The notes: generated from the sequence alone by a model not told the origin. 64,000 nt of DNA from Sphingomonadales bacterium (GCA_947470185.1 CANIRZ010000002.1:1-64000), one strand, 5' to 3'; positions 32,687 through 42,059 are shown, numbered from the stretch's first letter. Numbers and translations are program-made.

Positions 32687-35600
32687 GTGATTTCAAGGGG
32701 GGGCGCCAACTGGTTACTTCCGCCTCATCAGTTACCATATAGGGCTTGCCTAGGCTGTTAAGGAAAAGCTTCTCCATCTCCGCCCGCGTGAATGGCCGAG
32801 AACCCAGTCGGCCAAATACCGCTATTTGTTTTCCGCTTTCATCTACCGCACGGTCACGGTCGATACCTTTGGAAATAGCATAAGCAGGCCAAGGCGTTTT
32901 TGCCCAAGCAATCAACTCCGGTTTTGGTGCAGGCGAGAAGCCATAAAAATTCGGCTGAGACGAAGGCGACGTGAGTTGGATAACCTTCATTCCGTTTTTG
33001 CCGTCGGCGACATATGCGAAAGCCGAGGCATTGGTAGAGCCCACGACAACATCTTCGGCGTCCGACAATTGCCCGCCAAATGTTTCTTTGAGATAGATAG
33101 ATGGCGCAGCGGGTTTTGTGACATTGACGATGACCAAGCCATCCTGCTTGGCGGCAACATATAGATATGTACGCGCGACATAGAGTTTGCGGGCATTGGC
33201 CAGCGCGATATTGCCTTGCGGCACCGCTACTGGTTTAGCCAATTTTGTCACATCAAATAACTTCACACCCTCTGCATCGCTGACCCAAAGATAGCGGAAT
33301 TGGATCGCTGATGCGCGCGCATCGTTAAGTTTAATTACGGCAGTTGTTTTTGGCCGCATGGGGTTGTCGAGATCGACGACGACCAGCCCGACATCGGCGG
33401 TCACATAAGCATAATGTCCGGCAAGTGTAACATGACGCGCACCTTTCAACACGCCTTGATCGTTCCAAGTCACCGCACGTTTCAGGAAATTATTGCGGAA
33501 CTCTCCATCAGCCATGGTGTTGATATCAACAAGGATAAGTCCTTCGAAGCTATCGGTAATAACCGCGTAATTATAGATCGGGTGGAATGCCTGCTCCTGA
33601 TTGGCCTCACGCATTTCGGGCGTGTTGCGCAATGGACTGATCGGCTGGTTGGTTGCCAGCGCCATGCACGTCGCGTTCCTCGATTTGACCTTGGTATTGT
33701 GGCCAAGTTTGGAAAATGGTCCTGACACGATTCGCTCGGAAAAGCCCTTATTGGCAATCGAGGCAACGTCATAGACCTGAAAGCCGCGATTACCTTGCGC
33801 GACGTACATATACTCGCCCCGCAATTGCAGGCAGCCAACCTTGTCGCCGGTGCCTTGAACAATGTTGACGAATTCTTCCGTTGCGTCGGTTTCGCCCGAA
33901 AGGTTTTTGTCGAGTGTCTTACCGCGCACCCAATTTTTAAGCTCGCGCCCATTTTGGTCCACGTGTAGCTTGTAATAATCCGGATAAGCATAGCGCTGGA
34001 GATACGAGCCTATCACTGCCTGCGGCTCGTCCCACTCGGTAACACGCACGGCTTCAAACCCGCCTTCTAGGCCGACCCATGCGTTCAAGCCCACGAAATT
34101 CACGTAATTTGTGCCAAGCAGCATTAACTGCGCCATGATCGCGTTATTGTCTCCCGTTGCCGACAAATGGCAATCGGTGCATTGCTTCGTTTCAGTTTTT
34201 CTGACCGTGTGTGGGAAATGCGGAGCAAAGGCCTGGCTGGAAAATCCGATCGAGCTGATAGGTGGCTGTTGGATATAGATGCGCTCGCGGTTGACGTTTG
34301 TTGACGACAGGACCAGCGCAGAAGTAGAGCGAACGGGTGCGATGATATTGCCCTTGGTCGTTTGATGCCGACCAAGCTGGAACATATCCTCTCGCGCAAC
34401 CTGCGGATTGTAGGTCGCAAAATTACGCGTCTCTTCTTCCTCATATTTGTGCGTTTTGGTTTTCCAATTGGCTTCAATCGGCAAATGGCATCCGCCGCAA
34501 CTCGTGGTCCAGGACAGATGGCAGGTGAAGCAGGTCATTTTGTCGTCACCGTGGGCACGCTCGCCTATGGGGACATCAAGTCCATATTTATAGTCGCCGG
34601 TTTCTTTACCCATGCGTCCCATGAGCTTGGCGCGCGCGGCTTTTGCGTTGAAATGCCCATTGCCGGGGTTCATGCTGTCTTTAACTAGGCTGACTTCCCA
34701 TTCTAGCTTGGGATCAACGATAGACCTCTGCATTAACTTGCGACTGCCATCGGATTCAAACAGCCATTCGAAACGACGCCGACCATCGGCATTGCGAAGC
34801 AACGCCAGATTATTACCCTGCGGGCGCGCAGCCGGACCAGATGTCAGCAGCGTAGGGTAAGCGTCGGCAGTGCCGTGACAATCTTTGCAGCCTATCTCGA
34901 CAGCATTGGCGACCTCGGTATAGATCAGACCATTGCCATGGCTGTCCTGCGCGAAATGACAGTCTGCACATTGCAGCCCTTTTTCGGCATGGATATCCAT
35001 CATATGTACGGTCTTGCCGGGATTTATCCCGGGTTCGACAAATTTGCCCTCACCCTTTTTACGCCATTTCTCAGGATCGTCGGGCGCCACTATCTTGCCA
35101 TCTGCATCAAGCAAATTGCCCTCGCGGTCCCGCTTGAAAATGCCGCGGAAATTCCAACCATGGCCGTGATAGTCGGCGAACTGTGTATCCTTCAGGTTGG
35201 GATTAAGGTCGTACACGTTACGCAAAAAATCGAGATCCGACCATTTGCCCTTGGGTGCTGCAGCCTCAGGATTGCGGTCAAGAACTTTGAATTTTTCCGC
35301 CGCCGTTGGATATTTCTGCTTTTGCGGCCACATCGAGGGCGCATCGGACTCGTAATCCCACATCGTGTAACCGAGATAGCTGTTCAGGAAAATATTCGGC
35401 TGATGCATGTGGCAATTCATGCACTGCGATGTTGGAATTGCGCGCGTGAATATATGACGAAGCGGGTGGCCCTTTTCCTTTACCGGTGCGGCGTCATGGC
35501 CAGGCTCTTTCACAGCGCCATGGCCTTTGTCATCATGATCATCCGGCTCCATCTTATTGGCAATGGTCGGGTCAATCGTCTGCGTCTGTCCGTCGCGGCC

Positions 35601-36686
35601 ATATTGGGAATAGCCAAGACTGTGCCGTGGCTCGCGGTCATTCGCATATACAACATGGCATGCAGCACAGCCCGAATGGCGATAATCACCCGGCTGATCA
35701 TTTGTTCCCATGAACCACATGAATGGGTCGTTTAGGCGTGTTTTGTGAATATTGAGAATGGGTATGGCAACACGCAATCCGGTAGCTGGACCGCGATTGG
35801 ACTGCTTGAGATCGGGACGCCCCGGTTCCTCAAGCCGCTGTATGCTGCCAGTCGGGTTGGGTAGGCCAACTTCGGCAAACTGCGTATTGATGTTGCGTCC
35901 GCCGCGCTCAAAGACGCGGAAAACGTCGCCCGGCGGAACGACTGTCCACATCGGCAGCGGATAAAGCACCGCCAATGCACCGCGTTTTTTCTGTTCATCG
36001 GTAACGGTACCCGGCGGAGTGCCCGGCGACATGATTTTTGCCGGTTCGCCGTGCTTGGTGTAAGCTTCCCCTGTTACATAATTTTTATAGGGCAATATGC
36101 CATTATTATAGGCCGCTCCGCCCCATAGCATCGCGCCAGATGCCATAATCGAACGCTCGCCCGCTTCGATGACTTCCATATGGCACGCGCCGCAGGATTC
36201 ACGGACAACGCGGTAGTCGGTTGGATTATTGAAGCGGATAAATTCGGCGCTTTCCTGGTTCAGCAAGGTGTAACTGCGTTTGGGATTGGCAGACGAAGGA
36301 AAATGCCAGCTTTTTGGGTATTTGGGAAGGACGTGTGCCTTGTCACGCGCTGCGACATAGGCAGGATCATCATGTTTCAGATTGGAATTACCCATGACTT
36401 TCGGATCGCCACCGTGACAATCCACGCAACCCAGTTGGACGGCTGGCGAGCTGTGCATGGTCGGCGCGTCGGTTTGGATGTGACAGGAATAGCAGCCCGA
36501 TGACTTTGCCAGCACATCTGAAACTTCTTGCGTTCGCGGTGCAGGCGGAAAGGTCGGGTAGATGCGCTCTACTGGCTTCTCCTTGTCCGCAGCATAAGCC
36601 AATGACGCCGCAAACACGCAGCATAGCAGCAGCAAAATGACTGTCCAAATCCGGTTGCGGTTCAAGGCAAAATCGGCGCGCATCAA
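32679..36686 (-). CDS. Decahaem c-type cytochrome with C-terminal LVIVD-type beta-propeller
   Basis: The 1335-residue exported protein has a signal peptide (ending near 'LAYA') and ten CXXCH haem sites between residue 65 and about 840. From about residue 950 it has repeated 'GEYMYVAQGNRGFQVYDV', 'HYAYVTADVGLVVVDLDNP' and 'TYLYVAAKQDGLVIVNV' units, the LVIVD/beta-propeller repeats of extracellular binding domains. The combination of a decahaem module with a propeller suggests a periplasmic or surface electron-transfer protein with its own docking domain. It ends a minus-strand operon; its start overlaps the barrel gene (ATGA). I cannot name the substrate or acceptor. Confidence 0.9.
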   Translation of the reverse strand: MMRADFALNRNRIWTVILLLLCCVFAASLAYAADKEKPVERIYPTFPPAPRTQEVSDVLAKSSGCYSCHIQTDAPTMHSSPAVQLGCVDCHGGDPKVMGNSNLKHDDPAYVAARDKAHVLPKYPKSWHFPSSANPKRSYTLLNQESAEFIRFNNPTDYRVVRESCGACHMEVIEAGERSIMASGAMLWGGAAYNNGILPYKNYVTGEAYTKHGEPAKIMSPGTPPGTVTDEQKKRGALAVLYPLPMWTVVPPGDVFRVFERGGRNINTQFAEVGLPNPTGSIQRLEEPGRPDLKQSNRGPATGLRVAIPILNIHKTRLNDPFMWFMGTNDQPGDYRHSGCAACHVVYANDREPRHSLGYSQYGRDGQTQTIDPTIANKMEPDDHDDKGHGAVKEPGHDAAPVKEKGHPLRHIFTRAIPTSQCMNCHMHQPNIFLNSYLGYTMWDYESDAPSMWPQKQKYPTAAEKFKVLDRNPEAAAPKGKWSDLDFLRNVYDLNPNLKDTQFADYHGHGWNFRGIFKRDREGNLLDADGKIVAPDDPEKWRKKGEGKFVEPGINPGKTVHMMDIHAEKGLQCADCHFAQDSHGNGLIYTEVANAVEIGCKDCHGTADAYPTLLTSGPAARPQGNNLALLRNADGRRRFEWLFESDGSRKLMQRSIVDPKLEWEVSLVKDSMNPGNGHFNAKAARAKLMGRMGKETGDYKYGLDVPIGERAHGDDKMTCFTCHLSWTTSCGGCHLPIEANWKTKTHKYEEEETRNFATYNPQVAREDMFQLGRHQTTKGNIIAPVRSTSALVLSSTNVNRERIYIQQPPISSIGFSSQAFAPHFPHTVRKTETKQCTDCHLSATGDNNAIMAQLMLLGTNYVNFVGLNAWVGLEGGFEAVRVTEWDEPQAVIGSYLQRYAYPDYYKLHVDQNGRELKNWVRGKTLDKNLSGETDATEEFVNIVQGTGDKVGCLQLRGEYMYVAQGNRGFQVYDVASIANKGFSERIVSGPFSKLGHNTKVKSRNATCMALATNQPISPLRNTPEMREANQEQAFHPIYNYAVITDSFEGLILVDINTMADGEFRNNFLKRAVTWNDQGVLKGARHVTLAGHYAYVTADVGLVVVDLDNPMRPKTTAVIKLNDARASAIQFRYLWVSDAEGVKLFDVTKLAKPVAVPQGNIALANARKLYVARTYLYVAAKQDGLVIVNVTKPAAPSIYLKETFGGQLSDAEDVVVGSTNASAFAYVADGKNGMKVIQLTSPSSQPNFYGFSPAPKPELIAWAKTPWPAYAISKGIDRDRAVDESGKQIAVFGRLGSRPFTRAEMEKLFLNSLGKPYMVTDEAEVTSWRPPLKSPS

Positions 36687-38554
36687 TAGGTCAATATCAC
36701 GTTGGCGAGCAGGGAGTAATATTGTTTGTTGCGCGGTCGGTTGGTAAACAAATCTTTGAATCCTTTACCGGGTAACAACGTCGCAGCCGACAACCGGGCA
36801 ACGATATTTTGCGTAGCTTTGGGACGCCATATCGCTGCTGCTGACAGGTCACAACCGATCTCTCTTGGAATACTACCCTCCGCACGGAGCACTTTCAGAT
36901 TGGATGTATTTTCGAACCACAGATAGTTGGCGTTTGTTGACAAACGCATCGTTGGGGTCAGATCAAAATCAGCCCCAGCGCCAAGCAATATCGTTCCAGG
37001 ATTGTTGAAATTCGACTGGCCTTGTTCTTTAGAAGAGCGCAGCGAATTTAACATGCCGTTGCGGCCATTGATACTGATCGCACGGCCGCCGCCGGCGAAG
37101 GGAATAGTCTGGCGTATCCAGTAACTGGTGTCAGCCCCTGCAAAAATGGGATTTTCAAAAATCGCATCAAAGCCTGTTTCTTTGTTATCAAATGGGTCGC
37201 GGTCACCTGTTGCATAAAGGCCAGATAGACGGAAGCGTGTCCAGTCAAGATCATAGCTCGCTTCAGCGGCAGCAAAGCCAGCGCGGATTTTGGATTTCTG
37301 CCCGGTGAAGAAATTCTGACTATCGGTACCAAACGCGCCGTAGATTGATGCGGTTAGATTGACCCGTCCAATGCGGCCATCGGCATTATAGCCGAGATAG
37401 ACAACGTCGTAATTCCGGCCGCGCAAATTGCCAAGCAACGCAGGCCGAACAGGAAAGCCATTATCGTCAATCTCGACCCGACTTTTCTCACGATTCATAT
37501 TATACACGGCGGTAATTTGGCTGGTCAGGCCAGGAATAGGTAGATCCTGCCGATATAGGTTTCCGATGAAAACCCAGTCATTGCGTGGTCGCTGCACGAC
37601 ACTGTTCAAGCCCGAATTGGTGTCCTTTTCCAGTCGCCAGAACGCACCCAAATTATACTGCCAGCGGTTGTTGTCACGGCTGCCGAAATAGCGGATGCCC
37701 AGTTGCTGGTCGTTGAACAGGAAGCCTCTAAAATCGCTTTGAAACGGCTGTATGCCGACCCGGATTGATTCAAAGTCATAACGATCCGATGTATTGCGAA
37801 CGTGATAGTCAACGAACAATTCCTGCAAACCCAGAAAATGGTCAAGCCGGTGCGAAGGCTTTGAGGGTTGAACAAACAGCACGCGTTTTTCCGGCACGTT
37901 CACATAATTGACGTTGAGCGCAAGCGCGACGCGATATTCTATGTCAGGCGGTTTAAACGCAGTCAGGCCCTTAATAAGAGCAGCCCCAAGGATAAACGTC
38001 TGCGAGTATACCTCACTGCCGTCTTTGCCAAAAATATCCAAATCGCCGGGACGCTCTGTGGTCTGGACGCCGACCGGAATCGGAAAAGTGCGTGCCTCGA
38101 CAACGGTGTCGCTAACTGCGCTCGCAACGAAAAACCAGTCATCGCCTTTGATAGGCAACCATGGAACTTTCGCACGATTGATGGGACGGTCGCCTTTATA
38201 CGTGTTTTGATTATAGGGGTCGAACCAACGTTCCTTCACAAGCCCCAAAGACTGGATCAGTCGCCATCTGTCGGGGATTGGAAACTCATCGGTTGGAAAT
38301 GCCTCAGGCGGCGGCGGACGCACTGCGCCAATGTTATCTTGCGTGACTTTTTCAGGCAGACGCGTTTGATATCCGGGGCGCTTACGGCCTTCGATAATGC
38401 CGTTATCGGGATCCGCAAGCGGATCAACTTCGGGTTCCGTTGGCAAAGCAGTCCCAGATACTGGCGGCTTTGCATCGATGGAGGCCAACGGATTATAGGC
38501 ACTGACCGCTGCGGTTATCGGTATTGGTATTGGTGGCAGATCGGCAAACATCAT
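36683..38554 (-). CDS. Large probable outer-membrane beta-barrel of the multihaem locus
   Basis: The protein has a proline-rich N-terminal region and, from about residue 170 on, many alternating aromatic/polar strands with 'DRYDFESIRVGIQPFQSDFRGFLF', 'WRLEKDTNSG' and a final 'YYSLLANVILTY' strand, typical of a large outer-membrane barrel. I start it at the ATG at 38554, which overlaps the upstream stop (ATGA) after a GGGG site and gives 623 residues; the frame is open 18 codons further. Neither start gives an ordinary signal peptide, which is odd for an outer-membrane protein. By place, between a lipoprotein gene and a decahaem gene, it resembles the barrel of a porin-cytochrome conduit (MtrB-like in role, not visibly in sequence). 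Confidence 0.7.
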   Translation of the reverse strand: MMFADLPPIPIPITAAVSAYNPLASIDAKPPVSGTALPTEPEVDPLADPDNGIIEGRKRPGYQTRLPEKVTQDNIGAVRPPPPEAFPTDEFPIPDRWRLIQSLGLVKERWFDPYNQNTYKGDRPINRAKVPWLPIKGDDWFFVASAVSDTVVEARTFPIPVGVQTTERPGDLDIFGKDGSEVYSQTFILGAALIKGLTAFKPPDIEYRVALALNVNYVNVPEKRVLFVQPSKPSHRLDHFLGLQELFVDYHVRNTSDRYDFESIRVGIQPFQSDFRGFLFNDQQLGIRYFGSRDNNRWQYNLGAFWRLEKDTNSGLNSVVQRPRNDWVFIGNLYRQDLPIPGLTSQITAVYNMNREKSRVEIDDNGFPVRPALLGNLRGRNYDVVYLGYNADGRIGRVNLTASIYGAFGTDSQNFFTGQKSKIRAGFAAAEASYDLDWTRFRLSGLYATGDRDPFDNKETGFDAIFENPIFAGADTSYWIRQTIPFAGGGRAISINGRNGMLNSLRSSKEQGQSNFNNPGTILLGAGADFDLTPTMRLSTNANYLWFENTSNLKVLRAEGSIPREIGCDLSAAAIWRPKATQNIVARLSAATLLPGKGFKDLFTNRPRNKQYYSLLANVILTY

Positions 38555-40536
38555 AGCCCCTGGCACACATTCTGCTGGCTGGTATCGAGGAACGATGCGA
38601 ACGGGCACCCGATATAACGCAGCCTTATTTTGGCCCCGCCGACGGTGACTTCGATCTGATCAGTGCGTATCGCAGGGGCCGCATTCCCAATGCTGCCAAC
38701 GCGCAGACCTGCGTTATTGGCGCCTAAGAAACCGGCCATATCGTCCTGATCAATACCGTCACCAGAAACGCCAATTGCACCAACCAATGTCGATCCGCGG
38801 TACACTGGAACGGACCCCGGGAATATCTGGATGCCGTTTTGCAGTCGGTTTTGTCCGGTCGCAACATCTGGTGTTGTGGTGCAGCGTGCTGGCGTGTCTG
38901 GATTGCTGCCAAACAAAAAGCCAAGATGGGTCGTAATGTTGCCAACAATCAAGGCCGACTGAAGTCCGGTAGAAAAAGGATTAAAGCCGTTAATATCGCG
39001 CGAAAATGGTCCCGGTGGGCGCCCAATTTCGCCGTCAGGAAAATAGGGACGTGAAATATTGCTGATCGCGCGGGTAGTCCAAGCGTGCTGGCCAGTAAAA
39101 ATATTGCTGTTGCCGAAAAATGTCCGTGCGTTGCCAAGAAATATCCCGATGTTCGGACTGCTATTTGCTGCCAAATCAGATGCTGCGCGCGGGTTGGAAA
39201 AAAATGCGGCAGTTCTCGCTTTTTGCAATGAAACATCCGTACCAAAGACGGGCGCATCAGGGCCACGCACAATGCCCAGTATCGCACCGTGCGTGTCGAC
39301 CAGACTGATCGTCATTTGTGCGCGGCTATCGTTAGGGCGGCGTATTTGCGCGCGAGAACGGCTCATTGTTGTGAAGGATTCTTCCAACAACGCCCGTGCC
39401 TCTGCACTGCTGAGTGGCGTTGCAACCGACGCGGAGTCGGTTCCGGCGCGTATCGGGAAGCGATTGGTTCCCGATCCATCCGATAATATATACGCGTCGC
39501 GGTTGGCAAATTCCGCCGCAGTGGCTGCACGTACACCTGACGCTTCGCTGCCAAAAACCGATCCGGCGACTATGCTGCCGCTTGAATAACCGGGGACCCG
39601 TGCCAAATTGCCGACGCTACCGTTCAATGCCGCAAAGCTTTGCGCGGTGCCGCCACGCAGTCCGGCCAGCGTCGCGTCAGAATAGCGCAATAGTGTTCCG
39701 TCGACGCTAATCCGCTCTGCCTTAATGTCTTCGCTTGGCGCGAACCCTTGCGTGGCTGCTAGCGCAATAAATTCTTCATTGTCATTGTCGACATCCAATA
39801 TGTTCGGGTCAAAACCATAAATGCCGTCACCCATCACGCCGATGCCGCCAACAACTACTCCGTTTTTGTAAAGCGGAAATCCGCCCGAGTCTGCGGATAG
39901 CCCCAATGGCGAACGCTTGGGGCCAATAAGCGCTGCTGCACCAAAACTGCCAAAGCGTTGCATCATGTCCGAACATGGGAGTTGGCTGAATTGCACGCCG
40001 TATAATGGGCCGCTTTCAAGGCCAAGGGTCGTGGGTGCGGGCGGAAAATGCTGCTGGATAATTTGGCTTGCTGTGCGGGTGGAAAAGGCGTTGCCGCTAC
40101 TAGACAGATAGGCGCCGGTAATGGCCTTTGCGATTGCCCCGGCAACCGCCGCTGGAGCGGGCAGATTGACGCCTTGCAGATCGGTGTTGGACGAAGGGCC
40201 GCCCGGCGCATCAGGAATTCTCAGGCTCAAATTCGCACCGTTCATAACGAACACGCCGAGTACATTGCCAACGCGATCCACCACCGCGATTGTGGAAGGC
40301 AAGTTACGCGCCTGCGCCTCCGCCACCGCCAGCGATATAGCCCGCTCGACATCTGTGACCGTAAGCGATTCCGCCGCGGGGTCGGTATACAGTCTTGCCG
40401 AACTGGATGGTGGCGGCGGCGAAGGTGTTGCCGCGCTGTTGCCGCTGCCGCTTGCACCACTGCTGCTTCCGCCGCCGCCACAGGACGACAATATGAGCGA
40501 AGAGCTCGTAATGATCGCGGTCAGTTGTTTACGCAT
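38551..40536 (-). CDS. Lipoprotein with two HbpS/GlcG haem-binding-like domains
   Basis: The 661-residue protein begins with a lipoprotein signal ('LILSSC' lipobox) and a Gly/Ser/Pro linker. Two HbpS/GlcG (DUF336) domains follow, about residues 60-330 and 370-655. Each has the domain's ends: 'AISLAVAEAQARNLPSTIAVVDRVGNVLGVF' and 'MTISLVDTHGAILGIVRG' at the start, and 'YKNGVVVGGIGVMGDG' and 'YRGSTLVGAIGVSGDG' at the end. HbpS in Streptomyces binds haem and iron and signals redox stress. A tandem, lipid-anchored version inside a cytochrome cluster suggests haem handling or sensing at the outer membrane. It lies between the CX4CH cytochrome (two bases apart) and the barrel (overlap). Confidence 0.85.
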   Translation of the reverse strand: MRKQLTAIITSSSLILSSCGGGGSSSGASGSGNSAATPSPPPPSSSARLYTDPAAESLTVTDVERAISLAVAEAQARNLPSTIAVVDRVGNVLGVFVMNGANLSLRIPDAPGGPSSNTDLQGVNLPAPAAVAGAIAKAITGAYLSSSGNAFSTRTASQIIQQHFPPAPTTLGLESGPLYGVQFSQLPCSDMMQRFGSFGAAALIGPKRSPLGLSADSGGFPLYKNGVVVGGIGVMGDGIYGFDPNILDVDNDNEEFIALAATQGFAPSEDIKAERISVDGTLLRYSDATLAGLRGGTAQSFAALNGSVGNLARVPGYSSGSIVAGSVFGSEASGVRAATAAEFANRDAYILSDGSGTNRFPIRAGTDSASVATPLSSAEARALLEESFTTMSRSRAQIRRPNDSRAQMTISLVDTHGAILGIVRGPDAPVFGTDVSLQKARTAAFFSNPRAASDLAANSSPNIGIFLGNARTFFGNSNIFTGQHAWTTRAISNISRPYFPDGEIGRPPGPFSRDINGFNPFSTGLQSALIVGNITTHLGFLFGSNPDTPARCTTTPDVATGQNRLQNGIQIFPGSVPVYRGSTLVGAIGVSGDGIDQDDMAGFLGANNAGLRVGSIGNAAPAIRTDQIEVTVGGAKIRLRYIGCPFASFLDTSQQNVCQGL

Positions 40537-40538
40537 GT

Positions 40539-41933
40539 CTATCGCAACGCCCGGACTGCACTGGCAGCAGCACCAATCGCACTGCGAAAATCCGATGGGC
40601 GATAGGCGTTTGGATCACGCACCGCTTCATAAGCGCGGTTTACATTGGCACGGATGCCAGCTGCCGCACCTTGCGTGATGTTGCCCGAACGCACCAGTGC
40701 ACTCAGTAACGTATCAACCGCCATAACGGCTTGCACCGACCCCTCATAATCTGTGAGGCGAGCGGCAATGGCATCGGTTGCGATGATGTCAATTATTGCA
40801 AAGGCTTGGCCGCTACCAAAGCTGCCAGATGCAAAATTATTCGCCAAATCATCTGCTGCGATGGATAAGCGCCGCGCCGCGGCGATTGCACTGCTTCGGT
40901 CGAGCGCCAAAGCTGCATGGAAATCCTTGCTTGCCTTATCAAACTGCCCTGCCGACGCTGGTGCCGTTATCCGCGCAGCCGCCGACAGCATGATCATGTT
41001 TTCATCATTATATGGCGGCATGCCTTCCGGAATTGGCCGTCCGGGGTTGCGCACGCCAGTCTTAACTGCGTCAGCTTGATCATAAATCCGACGGTGGCAG
41101 CTATGGCAATCAAAGAAATAGAATTCGGGAAACGCACCCTCTGTGCCACGACTGGCGCTTGCATAAAGATCCAGAGAGCGTTTGAGCGCAAGCGCTTGCC
41201 CGACGGCCCATAGCTGCACATTATCAGTGCGCCGTTTGCGCGCCACATAATCGGCATCCTCATCATGATGTTGTTGCAGAGATGAAAATAGGTCGAGTTC
41301 GAACGAAATACGTGGGTGCCCTGCCGCCATGATCCGGTGGTTTACAAACTGCCCTTGGGCGGCGCTTCCAAAATGGCAGTCGAGGCATACGCCTGCGCGC
41401 ACCTTTGGATTTTCAAGCGGCGTCAGGCCGCGCGCAACATTATTGGCATGACTTGCACCAACAGCGTAATGGCTGGCAATCCAATTTGAAGCACCACCAT
41501 GGCATGACTCACATCCCACGCCGTCGGCCAGTTGAAAGCTGTTGCCTCGCGATGCGGCCGGGTCGGCGTGACAACCTAGGCACATTGGCGCCGAAGATGC
41601 TTTGCCGATACCCAAATTGCGGGCGATTTGTCCACTGCGTTTGCCCAATAAGACAGAATAGGCTTGGCTATGTTTTCCGGCGGGCGATGAGGGTTCCTGC
41701 CAACGCAAAACCTCATCCTGCCGCACCACTGCGCCATCGGCTTCCAACCTGCCGTGGCAGGTTGAGCCAGCGCATGAGGCAACGCCCAAATGTGTATAGT
41801 CCGAAACCCCTGTTGCCCGCACAGGGGACAAAATTGGAAATACAACTGCCATAAGCAAAAGAAGGACGCACAACGTAAGAAGCACACCCGGCATAGCCTT
41901 CAAGAAAGCATGGCTTTTCCCAAACTCGGCCAT
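40539..41933 (-). CDS. Membrane-anchored multihaem cytochrome c (cytochrome c554-like), one CX4CH site
   Basis: The 464-residue protein has one N-terminal membrane helix (about 15-36) and a haem-rich region up to about residue 265. It contains four CXXCH sites (CLGCH, CESCH, CLDCH, CHSCH) and, first, an unusual CX4CH ('CAGSTCH', residues 54-60) in a 'HLGVASCAGSTCHG' context known from cytochrome c554-type proteins. The C-terminal 180 residues are helical and haem-free. It is the first gene of the minus-strand block of lipoprotein, barrel and decahaem, and could be the entry point taking electrons from the inner-membrane partners. A TTTGATCAAA palindrome lies 68 bp upstream. Confidence 0.85.
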   Translation of the reverse strand: MAEFGKSHAFLKAMPGVLLTLCVLLLLMAVVFPILSPVRATGVSDYTHLGVASCAGSTCHGRLEADGAVVRQDEVLRWQEPSSPAGKHSQAYSVLLGKRSGQIARNLGIGKASSAPMCLGCHADPAASRGNSFQLADGVGCESCHGGASNWIASHYAVGASHANNVARGLTPLENPKVRAGVCLDCHFGSAAQGQFVNHRIMAAGHPRISFELDLFSSLQQHHDEDADYVARKRRTDNVQLWAVGQALALKRSLDLYASASRGTEGAFPEFYFFDCHSCHRRIYDQADAVKTGVRNPGRPIPEGMPPYNDENMIMLSAAARITAPASAGQFDKASKDFHAALALDRSSAIAAARRLSIAADDLANNFASGSFGSGQAFAIIDIIATDAIAARLTDYEGSVQAVMAVDTLLSALVRSGNITQGAAAGIRANVNRAYEAVRDPNAYRPSDFRSAIGAAASAVRALR

Positions 41934-42000
41934 TGATCGTGAATTCCCCCCAAACCGGTAAGGCCGCAGCCCTAATTCAGTCGATACGACTATCCGGTCC

Positions 42001-42010
42001 TTTGATCAAA
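42001..42010. promoter_or_regulatory. TTTGATCAAA palindrome upstream of the cytochrome operon
   Basis: This perfect 10-bp palindrome lies about 70 bp before the start of the cytochrome c554-like gene, between it and the gdhA terminator-like hairpin. It holds two TTGAT half-sites but without the four-base spacer of an FNR box, so I only list it as a possible operator. Confidence 0.3.
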
Positions 42011-42021
42011 TATTCAAGCAG

Positions 42022-42050
42022 ATTGGCAGCAAATTTTGCGTGCTGCCAAT
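42022..42050. terminator. Perfect 10-bp hairpin downstream of gdhA
   Basis: ATTGGCAGCA (42022-42031) pairs exactly with TGCTGCCAAT (42041-42050) around a nine-base loop. It lies ten bases past the gdhA stop on the minus strand, where a terminator is expected, although no T-run directly follows. It separates gdhA from the cytochrome operon transcribed in the same direction. Confidence 0.6.
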
Positions 42051-42059
42051 ATGCTGCAA

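Noticed and set aside
34875-35735. 286-codon plus-strand open frame
   Set aside because: It is antisense to the decahaem gene, whose CXXCH motifs establish the coding strand; no protein family features.
42001-42010. FNR box upstream of the cytochrome operon
   Set aside because: TTTGATCAAA has both half-sites but no four-base spacer, so it does not fit the FNR consensus; kept only as a low-confidence palindrome.
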